Assembly: GCA_020740775.1 (NCBI GenBank)
Contig: JAHEWK010000010.1
Location: 1,178,001 to 1,242,000, forward strand
DNA: 64,000 nt
From: Ilyonectria destructans
Lineage: Eukaryota > Ascomycota > Sordariomycetes > Hypocreales > Nectriaceae
Direction: 5' to 3'
Position 1 is the stretch's first letter. Each line of letters begins with the position of its first letter. Of the stretch, positions 23,728 to 35,114 are shown in pieces. The translations under genes and the position numbers were made by a program. The notes below the pieces were generated by a model that was given only the letters and a program-made list of their open reading frames with translations, was not told the origin of the DNA and searched no databases.

Positions 23728-24246
23728 TCAACCCCAACCCACCGAGCGCTGCGGCAGTCCCGGATCGGCCAAGGGTGCGTCCAAGGTTGCGTCCAAGGGT
23801 GCCCTCCAAGCGTAGGCTGGGGGCGAAGGGTCGGTCAAGGGATCCCCGGTAACGGGATCGAGCGATAATGGCGCTGGAGTGGCCTCGTTTCTGTCGTGAT
23901 CTCTCCTCACACCGATTGTCGAAGCCGAGAAATCCCCCACGCGGTACGACACCATGTACGAAGGAGAGCACACGCATGCGCCGTGGGCCCGTAGCAGGCC
24001 ATCTTTGGCCTTGCTTGGTCTTGGCTCGGGTGAGACGATGCCATGCGTGTCTTGGCCATATCTCCACCAGGACGCCGACTGCGAACACTCTGCCTCTCGG
24101 GCAATGATCGCCAAGTGAATATATAATCGCGGGCGCTGCTGAAAAGTCAGACAGGCCACTGCACACAGCCCCAGAAATTCCACCGCCAGACTACCCAAAG
24201 TCAAGACATAAAAGACAAGCCCGGACACAGAGCGGCCTAGACGCAT
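23728..24246 (-). CDS. Doubtful small membrane-protein ORF
   Basis: A 172-residue frame from an ATG. The first 35 residues form one long hydrophobic segment (VFYVLTLGSLAVEFLGLCAV); the rest is Pro-rich and low in character. It could be the first exon of a small membrane protein, with the later part non-coding, or chance. Its amino-acid make-up after residue 60 is unlike the neighbours. Confidence 0.2.
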   Translation of the reverse strand: MRLGRSVSGLVFYVLTLGSLAVEFLGLCAVACLTFQQRPRLYIHLAIIAREAECSQSASWWRYGQDTHGIVSPEPRPSKAKDGLLRAHGACVCSPSYMVSYRVGDFSASTIGVRRDHDRNEATPAPLSLDPVTGDPLTDPSPPAYAWRAPLDATLDAPLADPGLPQRSVGWG

Positions 24247-24316
24247 CGTGTTCTCCGGGTCAGTCGGGCTGGCCCTTCGGGACCGGGCCGGCGACGTGTT
24301 GACCGCTCAAAGTTGT

Positions 24317-24335
24317 GACTGACTGACTGACTGAC
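24317..24335. repeat. GACT microsatellite
   Basis: GACT repeated nearly five times, in the long intergenic region. Confidence 0.85.
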
Positions 24336-25530
24336 AGGTTTTAATTGACAACTGACCTGCAGCCCATCATACTAAAATTGGCTAGTCAATCTATTTTTCC
24401 TTTCCTTTCTTTTCCCTTTCCCACGCCAGCCCGCCATGTCGGTTAACAACGTTGTTCCATTGCGCTGGAAGCCCCATATCCGCATTCCCCAGGAAGCTTA
24501 TACTCGCTCTTGGCCCACCGCGTCCACACGCTAGAGCCCATGCCCCATGCCAATTCAATGCCGTTCCCTGCGGCGGAGACTTCGACCGGCCGGCTAACTG
24601 ACAGAGTTCCGTAATTACGGAGTAGGCCCTGGTGGAATGGACGGACTTGCATGGCTGGTCCCGCGCTGCGGCTCCGCTCAATTGAACCGGCCTACAGCTT
24701 TCGTGCATGGTTACACAGGATATCCAGAAACATGAGGGTGCCGAGGGGGACGAGAATTGGGAAAAGGGAAAATAAAACGACAGAATATGCCGTTCCGTGA
24801 TGCCATGATGCTGCTTGTTCCTGGGAAAACTCCCCCTCCTCTCCGCGAACTTGGGCCCGTCGGCCCCCCTGCGCCATGCCAACTACCGGCTCGGGATGCT
24901 TTATGATCTATTCGATTCCAGACTCGAACCGTCCGCCTCCTCCGGCTGAAGGTTTGACCTCGCCTCGCCCGTCGTGGCCTCTCTCCGCCCCGTGCATACC
25001 TAGCTATACTAGAGCTCCTCCAAGCTTTGAGGCGTCCGCCAACACTGATCCAACCACGATCCGCAGAGTAAAAAAAGCAAGTCGGCTCTTGAATGGGCGT
25101 CTCAGTGCCCCTCTTCTCCGGATATCTCATCTACGTTGTGGTCTTGTTCAGTCGAGAGAGGCTTCATCCTTGTGTCCTCTCCCCCTCTCTCCCTCTCCAA
25201 TCGTCGCCATCCGCCTCCACCGGCTCTTATTACCTGTCACATTCTTCCACCCTGTCTCTTGTCTCCTTCCGCGACACCACACGCTCACGCAAGACGAGAG
25301 ACGTGCCTACTCCAAATCCAGCGGTGCCCCACTAGTCCATTCGACGTCCCTTCTTCTCTGTGCTGCCCTGCGCCGCTTCGTTTCATTCGGTGGACTTGTC
25401 GCTCGCTCGGCCTTCTCCCTTCTCCCCTCTCTGTCTCTTCGTCCCTGAAAACCCCCTTGCCGAGTGTGCGTCAGTAGGAAAAGAAAACACGACGCGGGTG
25501 GACGGCACATACAGGCATACGCACAGCAAA

Positions 25531-27158
25531 ATGGGGACTTCAGAAGGCAGGCGAAGTCCGAGGGCGAGCCCCAAGAGCAGCCCAAGCCCGAAGCGCGACA
25601 AGTCAAGTCCTGTCGCTCAAGGTAAGGATTGGATGCGATGTGGTGATGGTTTGTTGCAGGAATTCCGGTCCTGTTCCCTGCATCATCGTCGTCCTCCGCG
25701 CGAATCCGGGGATATATGGCAGTTGGATGGAGAGCAGACCAACACGACAATCTCTGACGGGTGGATATGCCAACATGCTGTTAGTTGCTGCAGATTGGAC
25801 GTATAGCTGACTTACACCGAAGAAGAACACTCCCCTGGCCACGAATCGCCATACGACGACCAACCCCAAACCCAGATCGAAGCCCAGGGCCTCTTACACG
25901 GCGATGCCCTCATCGAGGCCGGCGGCAGCGACGAAGACGGTGAGTTCTCGGCCAGCGAATTCGACGCCGCCTCCACCAGCGACCGCACCGACTCAACATC
26001 CGTCCGCTCGAGCATCTACGAGCACAGCTACCAGCATGGCCGCCGCTACCACCGCTACCGCCACGGCCGCTACCCGCTGCCCAACGACGAGGCAGAGCAG
26101 AATCGCGAGGACATGCTGCACGCCATGATGCTCGAGGCCACCGACGGCCGCCTGTTTTATTCGCCCATCGGAGACTATCCGCAGAAGATTGCCGACCTGG
26201 GCACCGGCACGGGGCTGTGGGCCATTGAGGGTACTGTTTCCCTTGTGTCTTGTCTCCCGGATCAGAAGGGTTTTCAATGGGGGCTATTAGGCTAACATGA
26301 ATGTCATATTGCAGTGGGAGACAAGTACCCAAGTGCCGAGGTTCTAGGGCTAGATCTAAGTCCCATTCAACCAGTCTGGGTCCCTCCGAACGTCAAGTGA
26401 GTATGCAATTGGGCTACATACATGTGCCAGTGATAAAACTGACGGTTGCTTATTTGTATAGATTCCTAGTCGACGACGTAGAAGACGAGTGGCTCAACGG
26501 CGACGACTTCGACTTCGTCCACCTCCGCAACATGATCCCTATCCTCAAGTCCCCCGTCGGCCTTCTCAAGCAAGCATACGCGTATGTGCCCCTTTACCAC
26601 ATTCCACAACGACCTGCTCGAGTCTGACCCTACTCTCTGTCTCAGCCACATGAAGCCTGGCGCCTGGGTCGAACTCCAAGACGTCGACGGCGACGTCCAC
26701 ACCGACGATGACTCCATTCCCAAAGACTGGCCCATCAAGCGCTTTACCGAATTGATCCTCGAGGCGTTTGCCCAGTTCGGCACCAACGCGCACGCCGCCG
26801 TCTTTGGCGGGCAGTACCTCGTCGAGGCGGGCTTCGTCAACATCAAGCACAACTACATCAAACTTCCCTACGGCACATGGCCGCGCGACAAGTAAGACGC
26901 CCTCGTTTTAGTACTCGAAAAGTAACACAGCCTAACGAGACAACCAGGGTTATGCGACTCGTCGGCATGTACTACCGCACCGCGTGCGAGGAATTCTTCC
27001 CCGCCGTCGGCGCCGTCCACTTTCCCATGCTGGGCTGGGAAAGGCCGGCGATTGAGATCTTCTTCGCCGAGTGTCGCAAGTCGATGCGCGATCCCAACGT
27101 GCACGCCTACGGCAAAATGCACTTCTGGAGCGGGCAGAAGCCCCTGGACGCGGTGTAA
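25531..27158 (+). CDS. LaeA-like SAM-dependent methyltransferase
   Basis: Six exons: 25531-25621, 25823-26230, 26315-26396, 26462-26581, 26646-26891 and 26948-27158; 385 residues. The first acceptor could also be 3 bases later (AAG AAG repeat). The N-terminus is disordered and Ser/Pro-rich, then acidic. Next comes [19 protein letters not shown], the usual entry to this fungal family, and the SAM site [14 protein letters not shown] with GLDLSPIQP after it. [11 protein letters not shown] and [14 protein letters not shown] follow the family pattern (post-motif IV and the PGGW-like turn). The best-known member, LaeA, acts with velvet proteins in the nucleus to govern secondary metabolism, but most paralogues are uncharacterised; this one may well be such a paralogue. 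Confidence 0.88.
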
Positions 27159-27494
27159 AGGGATCGGTCAGTCTTGAGTTCCGGTGGTCGTCGTCAATAT
27201 TGGTGTTATAGGCTCGTGTTTTTATACGCACTGTTCAGATCAGCTCTATAGAGGTTTTGTTGGTTGGCTTTGTGGTTAGGGTTGCGTGGAGTTGATGAGC
27301 GTGCTTCGTTTCCTGTTTCGAGGATGGCCTAGCGGAGGGCGAAAAAGGGGTACATCCATCTGCCTTTACGAATCATGAACGATACTTGAACTGCATGTAT
27401 TATCAACCAAGTGCTACATTTTGTACGCCATCCAGATGTCCTTTGAAATTACTAAAGCCCATCCCTTACACCGCCACCTTGCCATTGTCCATCA
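27159..27494. other. Intergenic between convergent genes
   Basis: About 335 bp, 3' flanks of the methyltransferase and ESF1. Nothing recognised. Confidence 0.5.
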
Positions 27495-29576
27495 TCACCT
27501 CCGTCCCTTCTTGGCCTTCTTGGTCCGCGGCACCTCGGCATCCTCGTCTCCGGCTCTCCTCTTCTTGCGGCCCTCCTCGAGCAACTTCTTCATACCCTCG
27601 GTGCCCTTGAACTTGGGGTTGGACGGGTCGATGGCGTACTCGTGGCTGTCGAACACGGCCTTGAAACGATCATCCGCAACATCCAGGTCGAAATCCTCCT
27701 GCAGACCGCCGCGCGACTGCGATTTCTTGGCCTCGGCGCGCTTCTTGGCCTTGCCCTTCTTGGCCTTCAGCTTCTCCGCCTTGAGAATCTCGTTCATGTC
27801 GAAGTGGTCGAGGTGGTCCGCCTGGTTATCGTTGGCGTCCTGGGCCATGACCTTGGCCAGCTGGGCCTTCTCGGCGGTCGACTCGGCCTCGGCAGCTTCG
27901 CGGGCTTCGCGCTTCTTGCGGCGCTCTTCCTTTCGGACTGAGGCCTTGGTCGCGCGGACGGGCTCCTCGGCAGTGAAGAAGGGGTCGTTGAAGCCGAGAT
28001 CGTCGCCTTCGTCAGCGGCCGGCGCCTCCTCTACCTCCTCTACCTCCTCGGCGTCGGAATCCTTGCCTTCACGCTTGGCTCGGGCCTTCTGGCGCTTCGA
28101 CTCCTTGCGCTCGCGCTCCTTTCGCACGTACTTCTCGAGCGTTGTCTCCTCCGCCTCGGTCTTCTTGGGGGCTGTGCCCTCTGTCAGAGCAGGTGTAAAG
28201 GTGATTTGCATGTCGCCCACGGGACCGCCCTTGGACTTGGCTGCTGGCTCATCTCCCAATCCCAGAGCCGCTCGCATCTTCTGTCGGGCCAGTTCCTTCT
28301 TAGACAGCTTGGGCTCATCTTCACCAGCTTCTTCGACCTGGGGCGCCTCTCCGTCTGATTGCTCGTCCTCACTGTCGCTCGCGAGGTAAGCCCGCAGATC
28401 GTTCTCCTCAATTTGGGCTCGACTTCCAGTGAATGCGCGGTTGATCGACTCCTTTCGAGAAACCTCATCGGGGTGCATGTCCCAGGTAAGCTTGACCTTG
28501 GAGCTCTGCAGGGCGTTTGTCACAAACTCAACCGGCTTGTATGAGTCTGGGATCTTTTCGCACTGGTCACGGGGCTCATCGTCGAATGTAACGTCGTCGG
28601 GCACAAACCGTAGGTCGAGGAAGTTGGAGGATGACTGGTATTCTCGTCCGTCGGTGGCTTCGTAGATGTTTTGCGCCACGGCCGGGCTTGAGCAAACCAT
28701 GACGGCATAGTAGTATCGAAGACGATCGAGTTGATAAGATCGCAGCGCATCGCTGTCGAAGTCCTGGTCGTCACCCTCCTGAATCAGGTCGTTCTTGATC
28801 TTGTCATCTTCGTCTTCGCTATTTTCGTCGCTGTCGTCCGAATCATCATCTGAGTCCTCGGTCCGTGCCACGTCCTTGAAAAGTGCCTTGGGGGGTCCTT
28901 CCACCTCCTCTTGCTGCATGCGCTCCTTGCCAAACTCGCTGGGGAAGACGGAGATCTTCTCGATTCTGCCGCCGCTTGTCGGAATGAAGCTAGAGAATAG
29001 AGCCATCAAATCGGCTGACTTGACATGATCCCAGTCAAGATTCACAATCGCAATGCGATTAGTAACCTCTCCAACTTCCGCATCGGCTTGCTCGTCCTGA
29101 AACCTTTGCATGTCGCCCTTCTTCTCCGTATCTACGCCGCCTTCTTCCTCGTCGGAGTCGGAATCGTCGGAGTCGGAGTCTGAGGATGCGAAACCTCCAC
29201 CTCTGGCCGGGTCGAGTTTTGCATGGGCAGCCAGGAGCTCCCGCTGCACCACGTCGTCAGCGTCCACCTCGATATCCTCATTCTCGTCCTCGTCTTCCTC
29301 CTCATCCTCCTCCTCTTCTTCTTCTCCCTCTTCCCGATACAGCCTCTGCAGTGCCTTTTTCTTCGAGTCGGACTTCATTTTTCGGCCGTAGCGGTCGACT
29401 TTGGCGGTCGCGGTGAAGTCATCGTCCTTCAGCATGTGTGAGAATCGCTTGTCGATTGTGGTCTTCGCCTGCCTTTTTGAGGGCAGGCGATAGCGAGGAT
29501 CGCTCTCGAAACTGGCGAATCGCGCATCGGCGATGCGGCTGGGGGCTGGGCCTCCCTTCTTCTTGGAGTTCTTCAT
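27495..29576 (-). CDS. ESF1: Pre-rRNA processing protein Esf1
   Basis: Intronless, 693 residues from the ATG at 29576. An in-frame ATG at 29753 would add 59 residues, but the family's opening (KKGGPAPSRIADARF then RLPSKRQ) begins right after the chosen Met, so the extra part is probably 5' leader. Visible parts: KTTIDKRFSHML, the VDRYGRKM segment, long acidic runs of Glu and Asp, an RRM-like centre (RIAIVNLDWDHVKSADL), a Lys-rich coiled region and the C-terminal NUC153 motif (DDRFKAVFDSHEYAIDP). Esf1 works in the nucleolus on 18S rRNA maturation. The C-terminus ends in basic nuclear-localisation-like clusters. Confidence 0.95.
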   Translation of the reverse strand: MKNSKKKGGPAPSRIADARFASFESDPRYRLPSKRQAKTTIDKRFSHMLKDDDFTATAKVDRYGRKMKSDSKKKALQRLYREEGEEEEEEDEEEDEDENEDIEVDADDVVQRELLAAHAKLDPARGGGFASSDSDSDDSDSDEEEGGVDTEKKGDMQRFQDEQADAEVGEVTNRIAIVNLDWDHVKSADLMALFSSFIPTSGGRIEKISVFPSEFGKERMQQEEVEGPPKALFKDVARTEDSDDDSDDSDENSEDEDDKIKNDLIQEGDDQDFDSDALRSYQLDRLRYYYAVMVCSSPAVAQNIYEATDGREYQSSSNFLDLRFVPDDVTFDDEPRDQCEKIPDSYKPVEFVTNALQSSKVKLTWDMHPDEVSRKESINRAFTGSRAQIEENDLRAYLASDSEDEQSDGEAPQVEEAGEDEPKLSKKELARQKMRAALGLGDEPAAKSKGGPVGDMQITFTPALTEGTAPKKTEAEETTLEKYVRKERERKESKRQKARAKREGKDSDAEEVEEVEEAPAADEGDDLGFNDPFFTAEEPVRATKASVRKEERRKKREAREAAEAESTAEKAQLAKVMAQDANDNQADHLDHFDMNEILKAEKLKAKKGKAKKRAEAKKSQSRGGLQEDFDLDVADDRFKAVFDSHEYAIDPSNPKFKGTEGMKKLLEEGRKKRRAGDEDAEVPRTKKAKKGRR

Positions 29577-30248
29577 TTTTGGTTGTGCAAGGTGGTGATG
29601 GTCGATTGGCGACAAGTGGAATGGAGGGGCAGAAAGCAATTTTTTGGCGGTGAAAGTTTTCTGCCCAAAGGCGGTGAGAGCACCTTCACTCACCCTATGG
29701 CAATACTCCACAACGGTTGCCGGTCTCAGTCGGTCGAAATGAAAATCAGACATTAATGATTGAATCTGTTTAACAAATGTTTAAGTCTTTTAGTCCTGTC
29801 TAAAGTCTAGGCGGATATTGTTTGACGATTATGATTGTCCTAACAGACTCCCTCTGAGCAACCAATAGCTAGGTTCACGGCGGTTGCGCTCTAGTAATCT
29901 ATCTCGCGACGAAGTTACAACGTCTGGTTCCTGAAGCCAATGCCCTTGGTCGAGAGGCATCCCGTATGTCTAAAATTACTCAATATTTCACTTTCATTCT
30001 GAAAAGGAAAAATGAGGTCGTTAGTGAGTATGTTATATGCAGGTATTTGTTCCTCCAACGTCCATAGACAATCTGGTCTAGTGCTGGGCATTTTCTTGGT
30101 TCTGCCGTAGTACCAACTTCGAGAAATGGGGGTGATAATCTCTATATTCTGATCTAACGCTCTCCATATTACGTCTCTATAGCTAAGATGTTGCTTTGAA
30201 TGCTCTATGAAATTGTTCATCATCTCCATCCATCTTTGAAAGCTGACT
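29577..30248. other. Intergenic
   Basis: About 670 bp between the ESF1 start and the permease stop; both genes are on the minus strand. Contains the ESF1 promoter. AT-rich from 29,760 on; a frame here overlaps the permease's last exon in another phase and is not supported. Confidence 0.5.
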
Positions 30249-33077
30249 CTAAGATTTGGGCGGAAATTTCTTGACCATCCATGCCGTCCACCAATCTCCA
30301 ATGTTTTTGGACATTGTCTTCCTTAATCGAGTCCCTCCGAAGAACCAATACCAGAATATGGCCCAGGTTAATGGAGGTTGAGCTGGAGCCGCATGTACTA
30401 CTCCACCGTTTGCATTGATGGGGTTGTCATTCTCAGTTGGTGCAGGCTATAGACATCCGTCAGGATACACATGGCAGGATGGATTGTGTTGGGGTAAACT
30501 CACGGCATCGTCCCCGGGTAGATAATATATGACCCTCCAGCGACGTCCAAAGCGGCGCACTCTATCCAACTCAGTATCAAAATACCTGTCCTTTCTTATC
30601 TCATACGTCACGTTGGCGAATCGGAGGAGATTCCACGGAGACGAATTCGCAAACAGGCCTCTTTCCACTACTGGCGGTGCTTCGGAATTATCAGGTTGAT
30701 GATATATGCGAGTGGCTGTTCCGAATACAAGGATGTAGTATGCGATGCCGAAAAGAAGGATAGATAGACTAATGGTGGGGAATCCGAAACCCTTGAAGGC
30801 GATCTTGCTACCATCAGAGCCCTCGTATGGCGGGATTGCATTGATGATGAGAATTGCGAGGTTTAGGGCCACATATACGAGGACGAATAACCTCATGCCC
30901 CAGTGACCAACACTACTTGTCATTTTAGAAAAGCGAAATGGAGTCCTTCGAGACTTGTTCGGGGTGGGTCTTCGTGCCAGCTCGCGGGCCGGGCGGGTTA
31001 ACGCCTCCTCACGGGAACTGAGGTTGAGATAGGCGGCGCCGATAATCACTGTAGTGCGACTTAGTAATTAATCTCTTGGTTCATAACTTAGACCAAGTAT
31101 AAAAAGGACATACTGAGGATGAAGCAGTGCGCATACGTCTGCACGTAGCCTGGCAAGCCGACTGACTCAAGCGTGGACGGGATGGAGGACGACCCGGCAA
31201 TCACCACCACGCTCATCGTCCAGTGGATGATCAAGCCGCCTTGGGGAGCTTTATGAATGAAGTAGCCCGGGTGGTCTGGGGTTAGCTCTCGTTGAATCTC
31301 ATCGTCCTTCTTCCAGACATTCGACCAAGGTAGCACTTCGGCCTGACCAATCGACTGCTTGACTAGAGTGTCGGAGAAAACACCAGTATTAGTCTAAAAT
31401 GAATAGAAATTCAGGCCGCATCATTTATCGTACCTCTTGAGAAAGTATAGATGATCGAGTTTAGACTCCCCAAAGCCGAGATGGCAGCCACAATCGCCCA
31501 TCCTCGCCTCGCCGTAACTCCGTTGCCTGAGAGCTAGAATTACCTGTCAGCAGAGAAATAAACAGTCAAGAACTTTCTATACCATTGGTGCATAGTTGAT
31601 ATTTTGGCTAGCCCCGTGGATGTCTTCCCATGTGATTGAGTGGAGCTTGAGGTGTCTCTGTTAGCAACTGCCAACAACGAACCGCCATGACTAGACTCAC
31701 GAACAAGGCGACAACCAGTATATACAGCATACCAACAGTGAAGACGGCACTAATGAATCCACGTCGCAATACTTGGGGACGATCCTTCGGGATCTCGCCG
31801 GCGACCTAAAGCAGCAGTGTTAGCATGGAATAATAGGACCGGGCTGCAACTCTCCATGAACCTAGCCGAGTGTCTGGCGACTAAGGAAGGTTCAACTCAC
31901 AAATGTCGCGTTCTCCCATCCTTCGAAGCTGAACAAGACTGACAAGAGCGCCTTGGCGAACGGATTCCAAGAGTTATTAGGCTTGTGCCATTTATGCCAA
32001 TCCGCCGCTCGGTCTACAACGGTTCCATCTGGTTTTTTCAGCGGGTGGCTAGTGGCCACGATGGCCACGATACATAACGCGACGAGAAATAAGATCTTGA
32101 CGATGGCTAATCCCTGATTCAGCTTGCGCCCAAACTGGGGAGAGAAGTACTGTAGGAGACAGAGAGCCGTCAGGGTGACTACGCCGATCAACCGGATGGC
32201 GTCGCGGTTCACGTCCGGCACCACATTGTTCTTCTGAGAAGCGATGCAAATCAAGATCATTCTGCCAGTCTGCATGCTGTTGGTGCCCGAGTTGAAGAGG
32301 CCGATGAAAGAAATTGAGTAGGAGATGTAGGCCAGCAAGCCGTCACCAAGGAACCTGCGTAGCCACTTCTTCAATCTCTTTGTTGGGGGACCTTGCGCAA
32401 GCGGAGATGCAGGCTGGGCATTGTTCGCTTCGGCGTTAGATACCCTCCGAGGGCCATTTTCCCCGTCGTTTAGAGGCCCGTGGGTATTTGGTTGCGGAAT
32501 GGATGGTCTCGGATGTATGTTTGGTCTCGGCTCGGGATCGTCGTCAAGATAGGCGATCGCATGCGCACTGATCTCGTCTAGCTGCTCCGTACTAACGTTA
32601 GGTCTGTTTTGAATTCAACATTCACCGGGTTCCGGAATACTGACATAAACTAACTCTCCGCCAGTATATGGCAATGCTTCAGCATAATCCAGATACATCA
32701 CCATGCTATTCCAAAGATGTAAGCTCCTGCACAAGAACGCTACAGCCAAGTAGCATGCTGTCACTGATGGGTGCTCGGACTGACCTGGCCAGAGTGTAGA
32801 CAAAGCCTATGCTAAACAACCCGAGCGTCAAGTTCTTGTTGCCAGTAAGCAAGAAGACTGTGGCTGGGGCTGAGTAGATGCCCGTCCCAATCATCTTGTT
32901 GACAATGAGCGCAAAAACATCAAAGGTCGCCAACGCGCCCTTGATCCAGTTACTTGTGGAGTCAGCATCGTCGGGCGATGATCGAGGCTTGAACGGGCCA
33001 ATGTTCTGAGGCGGAGGAGCGTCTCGAGCTAGGTCCGCCAGCTCTGTGCCGTCGTGGGCGCCGCTGGGCCTGGACAT
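30249..33077 (-). CDS. APC-superfamily amino-acid permease, long form
   Basis: Nine exons on the minus strand: 33077-32785, 32705-32645, 32581-31901, 31805-31701, 31645-31583, 31533-31434, 31362-31114, 31048-30504 and 30446-30249; 764 residues. Helix 1 has the APC signature VNKMIGTGIYSAPATV; YLDYAEALPYTGGELVY follows across an exon join. Later parts include SFEGWENATFVAGEIPKD and SALGSLNSIIYTFSR, both typical of Mup1-type (methionine/LAT-like) fungal permeases. Unusual: a hydrophilic insert of about 70 residues between YLDEIS and GDGLLAYISYS, rich in Pro and Asn, and a long soluble C-terminal tail, making it far longer than the usual 500-580. Amino-acid uptake at the plasma membrane is the expected role; the substrate is unknown. 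Confidence 0.85.
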
Positions 33078-34301
33078 GATAGGATAGAGTCCTCTCAAGT
33101 CAAAACTCAAGGCGGATTGAAAGAAGGTGGTGAGCAGAAGGATTCATGCATGAACCGATCCTACCAATGCGAGTTTGTAGGAACCCAACTCCTTTCGAAA
33201 ACATGGCTCGGGGACTGGGAAGGGGCCTCGAGCTGTGGTGCTTCGTACAGGGTTGATGGGTCGCGGACTATTACGAAATGCGAACACAGCTGAAAAGACG
33301 CACAGCTGAAAAGACGCAAGGCAAGAATCAGGCCGGCGGCTTCTGTTCCAAAATAGCCATGTGCAGCCGATAGTCTCTCAATACGCCCACGCAATATCCA
33401 CAAGCCGAGCTTCCGTAGCCAATACCTATCGCTAATTTACGGCAAGGCGGCTAGACAAACCATCATCGCAACAACGACAATAGCGCTATGACAGTCCGAG
33501 CCGTATCACATCTCATTTATTGGATAAAACAATGGAATGTGACCAAGGAAGTGTCGAATTCCCCCATCGAGAAATTCCGCCTCGAGCCTCATCTAGGTCA
33601 AGCTTTGACAATAGTTTCAACTTGAAATATGTTTCCTTATCCTTTCAACCCGGCATTCAATTGAGAAGCCGATTATTTGTAAATTATAGATATGTGTTAG
33701 GCCTTGGGTTGAACTTGGAGCTAGTCTGGGCATCCTTGGGTTGTGAAAGCTGGGCTTGGGGGTAGGTTTGTTAAGATCGCTACCAGATAGATACCTGCAG
33801 ACTTCTAGCAACGAATTTGTCATTGTTGTGATAAATAACTATCGATAAGAAATACTATGTTCTCGGAGTCTGCAGGCAGGATATGGGAGTAAGCCCCTCA
33901 TCGTACGAAAAAGAAATGTGAGGCTGAGCAATCAGGATGAAAGCCTCGCCGTCGCCTTCTTTCCGCCCTGTCTTATCTTGGGAGAACAGTAACTGAATCA
34001 GGGGCTTGATTTAGCGCCAATGCCTATTCAATCAGAGGTCGTGTGACTCACTAGACCACGTCACCAAAATGCTGTGCCAGGCAATTCACTACCTCGCACT
34101 GGTTGCCTCCTTAAGCTTGGCATTGACACATATCGCACACGAGGATGGCGGAGATAGTGTTGGTGGCATATATGAATCAAGCGCCCTTCTACATCTGTGC
34201 TTCTGATCACCCACTCTCAGAGTCAGCCAACCGTGTTCAGACCGTAGACAAGCCCGCAATAGCGACAGAGAGATCACACACCGCGAGGCCGTAACAACAA
34301 G
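33078..34301. other. Intergenic
   Basis: About 1.2 kb of divergent promoter DNA between the permease and a small gene. CACAGCTGAAAAGACGCA occurs nearly in tandem at 33287-33318. Nothing else recognised. Confidence 0.5.
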
Positions 34302-34715
34302 ATGTCGATTTCAGTTATCAAGTACGATGTGAGGCACGATGTGCTTGAGGGTTGGCTCGAGCAACAATTCGGCCCCCAGATGGCTGCAGATGGATCCCAG
34401 GCGTGGTCTGCCAAGGTGAGTGCCCGTAGGCCAAGTCCCACAGCCCATGGCCGATCCCTCCGTGCGCGAACTGGGCAGACTCACTCCCCTGCACTTTACC
34501 TGACGCCTCGTGTGCTGTAGCCCATTGCCTCCGGCCACAGTAGCTGGTGGAGTGTCACTGCGCCTCGCGAAATCACAAAAGTAAGCATGCCACCTGAGCC
34601 AGCCCAGTGGAGAATAGCGTGAGCTGACGGGCGATTGCCCAAGGATGAGACAGACGAGCTAAAACTACGATCTCTACCGAAAAAAAGAACGCCATTTGGA
34701 GTCAGAAGGAGTTGA
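34302..34715 (+). CDS. Predicted small three-exon gene, unknown function
   Basis: I predict exons 34302-34415, 34521-34580 and 34644-34715, encoding 81 residues. Support comes from splice sites: GTGAGT..GTAG and GTAAGC..CAAG with a GCTGAC branch site, both in phase 0, keeping one frame to a TGA. The product begins MSISVIKYDVRH, has GWLEQQFGPQ, then AWSAKPIASGHSSWW at the first join, and ends in a basic segment. The GHSSWW stretch faintly recalls the start of fungal fructosamine/ribulosamine kinases (S-x-x-HG-x-S-x-W), so this may be a truncated relic of one; this is weak. It lies directly upstream of the CorA-like gene on the same strand. Confidence 0.4.
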
Positions 34716-35114
34716 TGGTCGGTACACCTAGCAGATCATTCTATCCTATGCGGGTAGTCAACACGTATTAGCACCTATGAATATCTTCACATTTCCATCT
34801 GAAATGTTTTAAACTATGTCTCAAACATTTTATAATTGTAATTTGTATAGAGTGCCTTGTACGAGTGTGAAAGTAGCCTCGGGCGGGCGAAATACAGCCT
34901 GGTAGGCGCAGCTAGCGGATTGAGGGGTCAGAATGAGGAGGCGACATCAAAGTAAATTTAGGTCAAATAAATATTCTCAGATCCTCTTCGCATCACAAAA
35001 AAGCCCGTTCTGTTACATCAAACTCTTAGCTCACCTCACTGCTGAGTCGAGCCTACCTTTTTTTCCTCTTGTGCTCAAGCCATCTATCTATCGTTCACCC
35101 ATACCGCTCTCGCC
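34716..35114. other. Intergenic, AT-rich
   Basis: About 400 bp. Probable promoter and leader of the CorA-like gene; a pyrimidine stretch is seen just before its ATG. Confidence 0.5.

Larger units (their letters stand above)
22684..25530. other. Long divergent intergenic region, pyrimidine-rich toward 25 kb
   Basis: About 2.85 kb separating the membrane protein (minus) and the LaeA-like gene (plus). From about 24,900 the plus strand is rich in C and T, as in long fungal 5' leaders. Short GCATC, GACT and GTCCAAG repeats occur. One ATG frame with a membrane segment is listed separately; the other frames look random. Confidence 0.5.

Noticed and set aside
22938..24166. Minus-strand frames of 234-243 residues in the long intergenic region
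   Set aside because: Ser/Arg/Pro-rich with no domain, and mutually overlapping in different phases.
24920..24945. TCGAACC resembling a tRNA B box on the minus strand
   Set aside because: No A box or cloverleaf could be built around it.
27642..28389. Long plus-strand frames opposite ESF1
   Set aside because: Ser- and Leu-rich mirror of the acidic/basic Esf1 coding strand; no domain.
29577..29753. 59-residue N-terminal extension of Esf1
   Set aside because: In frame with an ATG, but the family start matches the ATG at 29576; probably 5' leader.
29915..30301. 128-residue minus-strand frame near the permease
   Set aside because: It overlaps the last permease exon in a different phase; the permease reading is supported by splice sites and sequence character.
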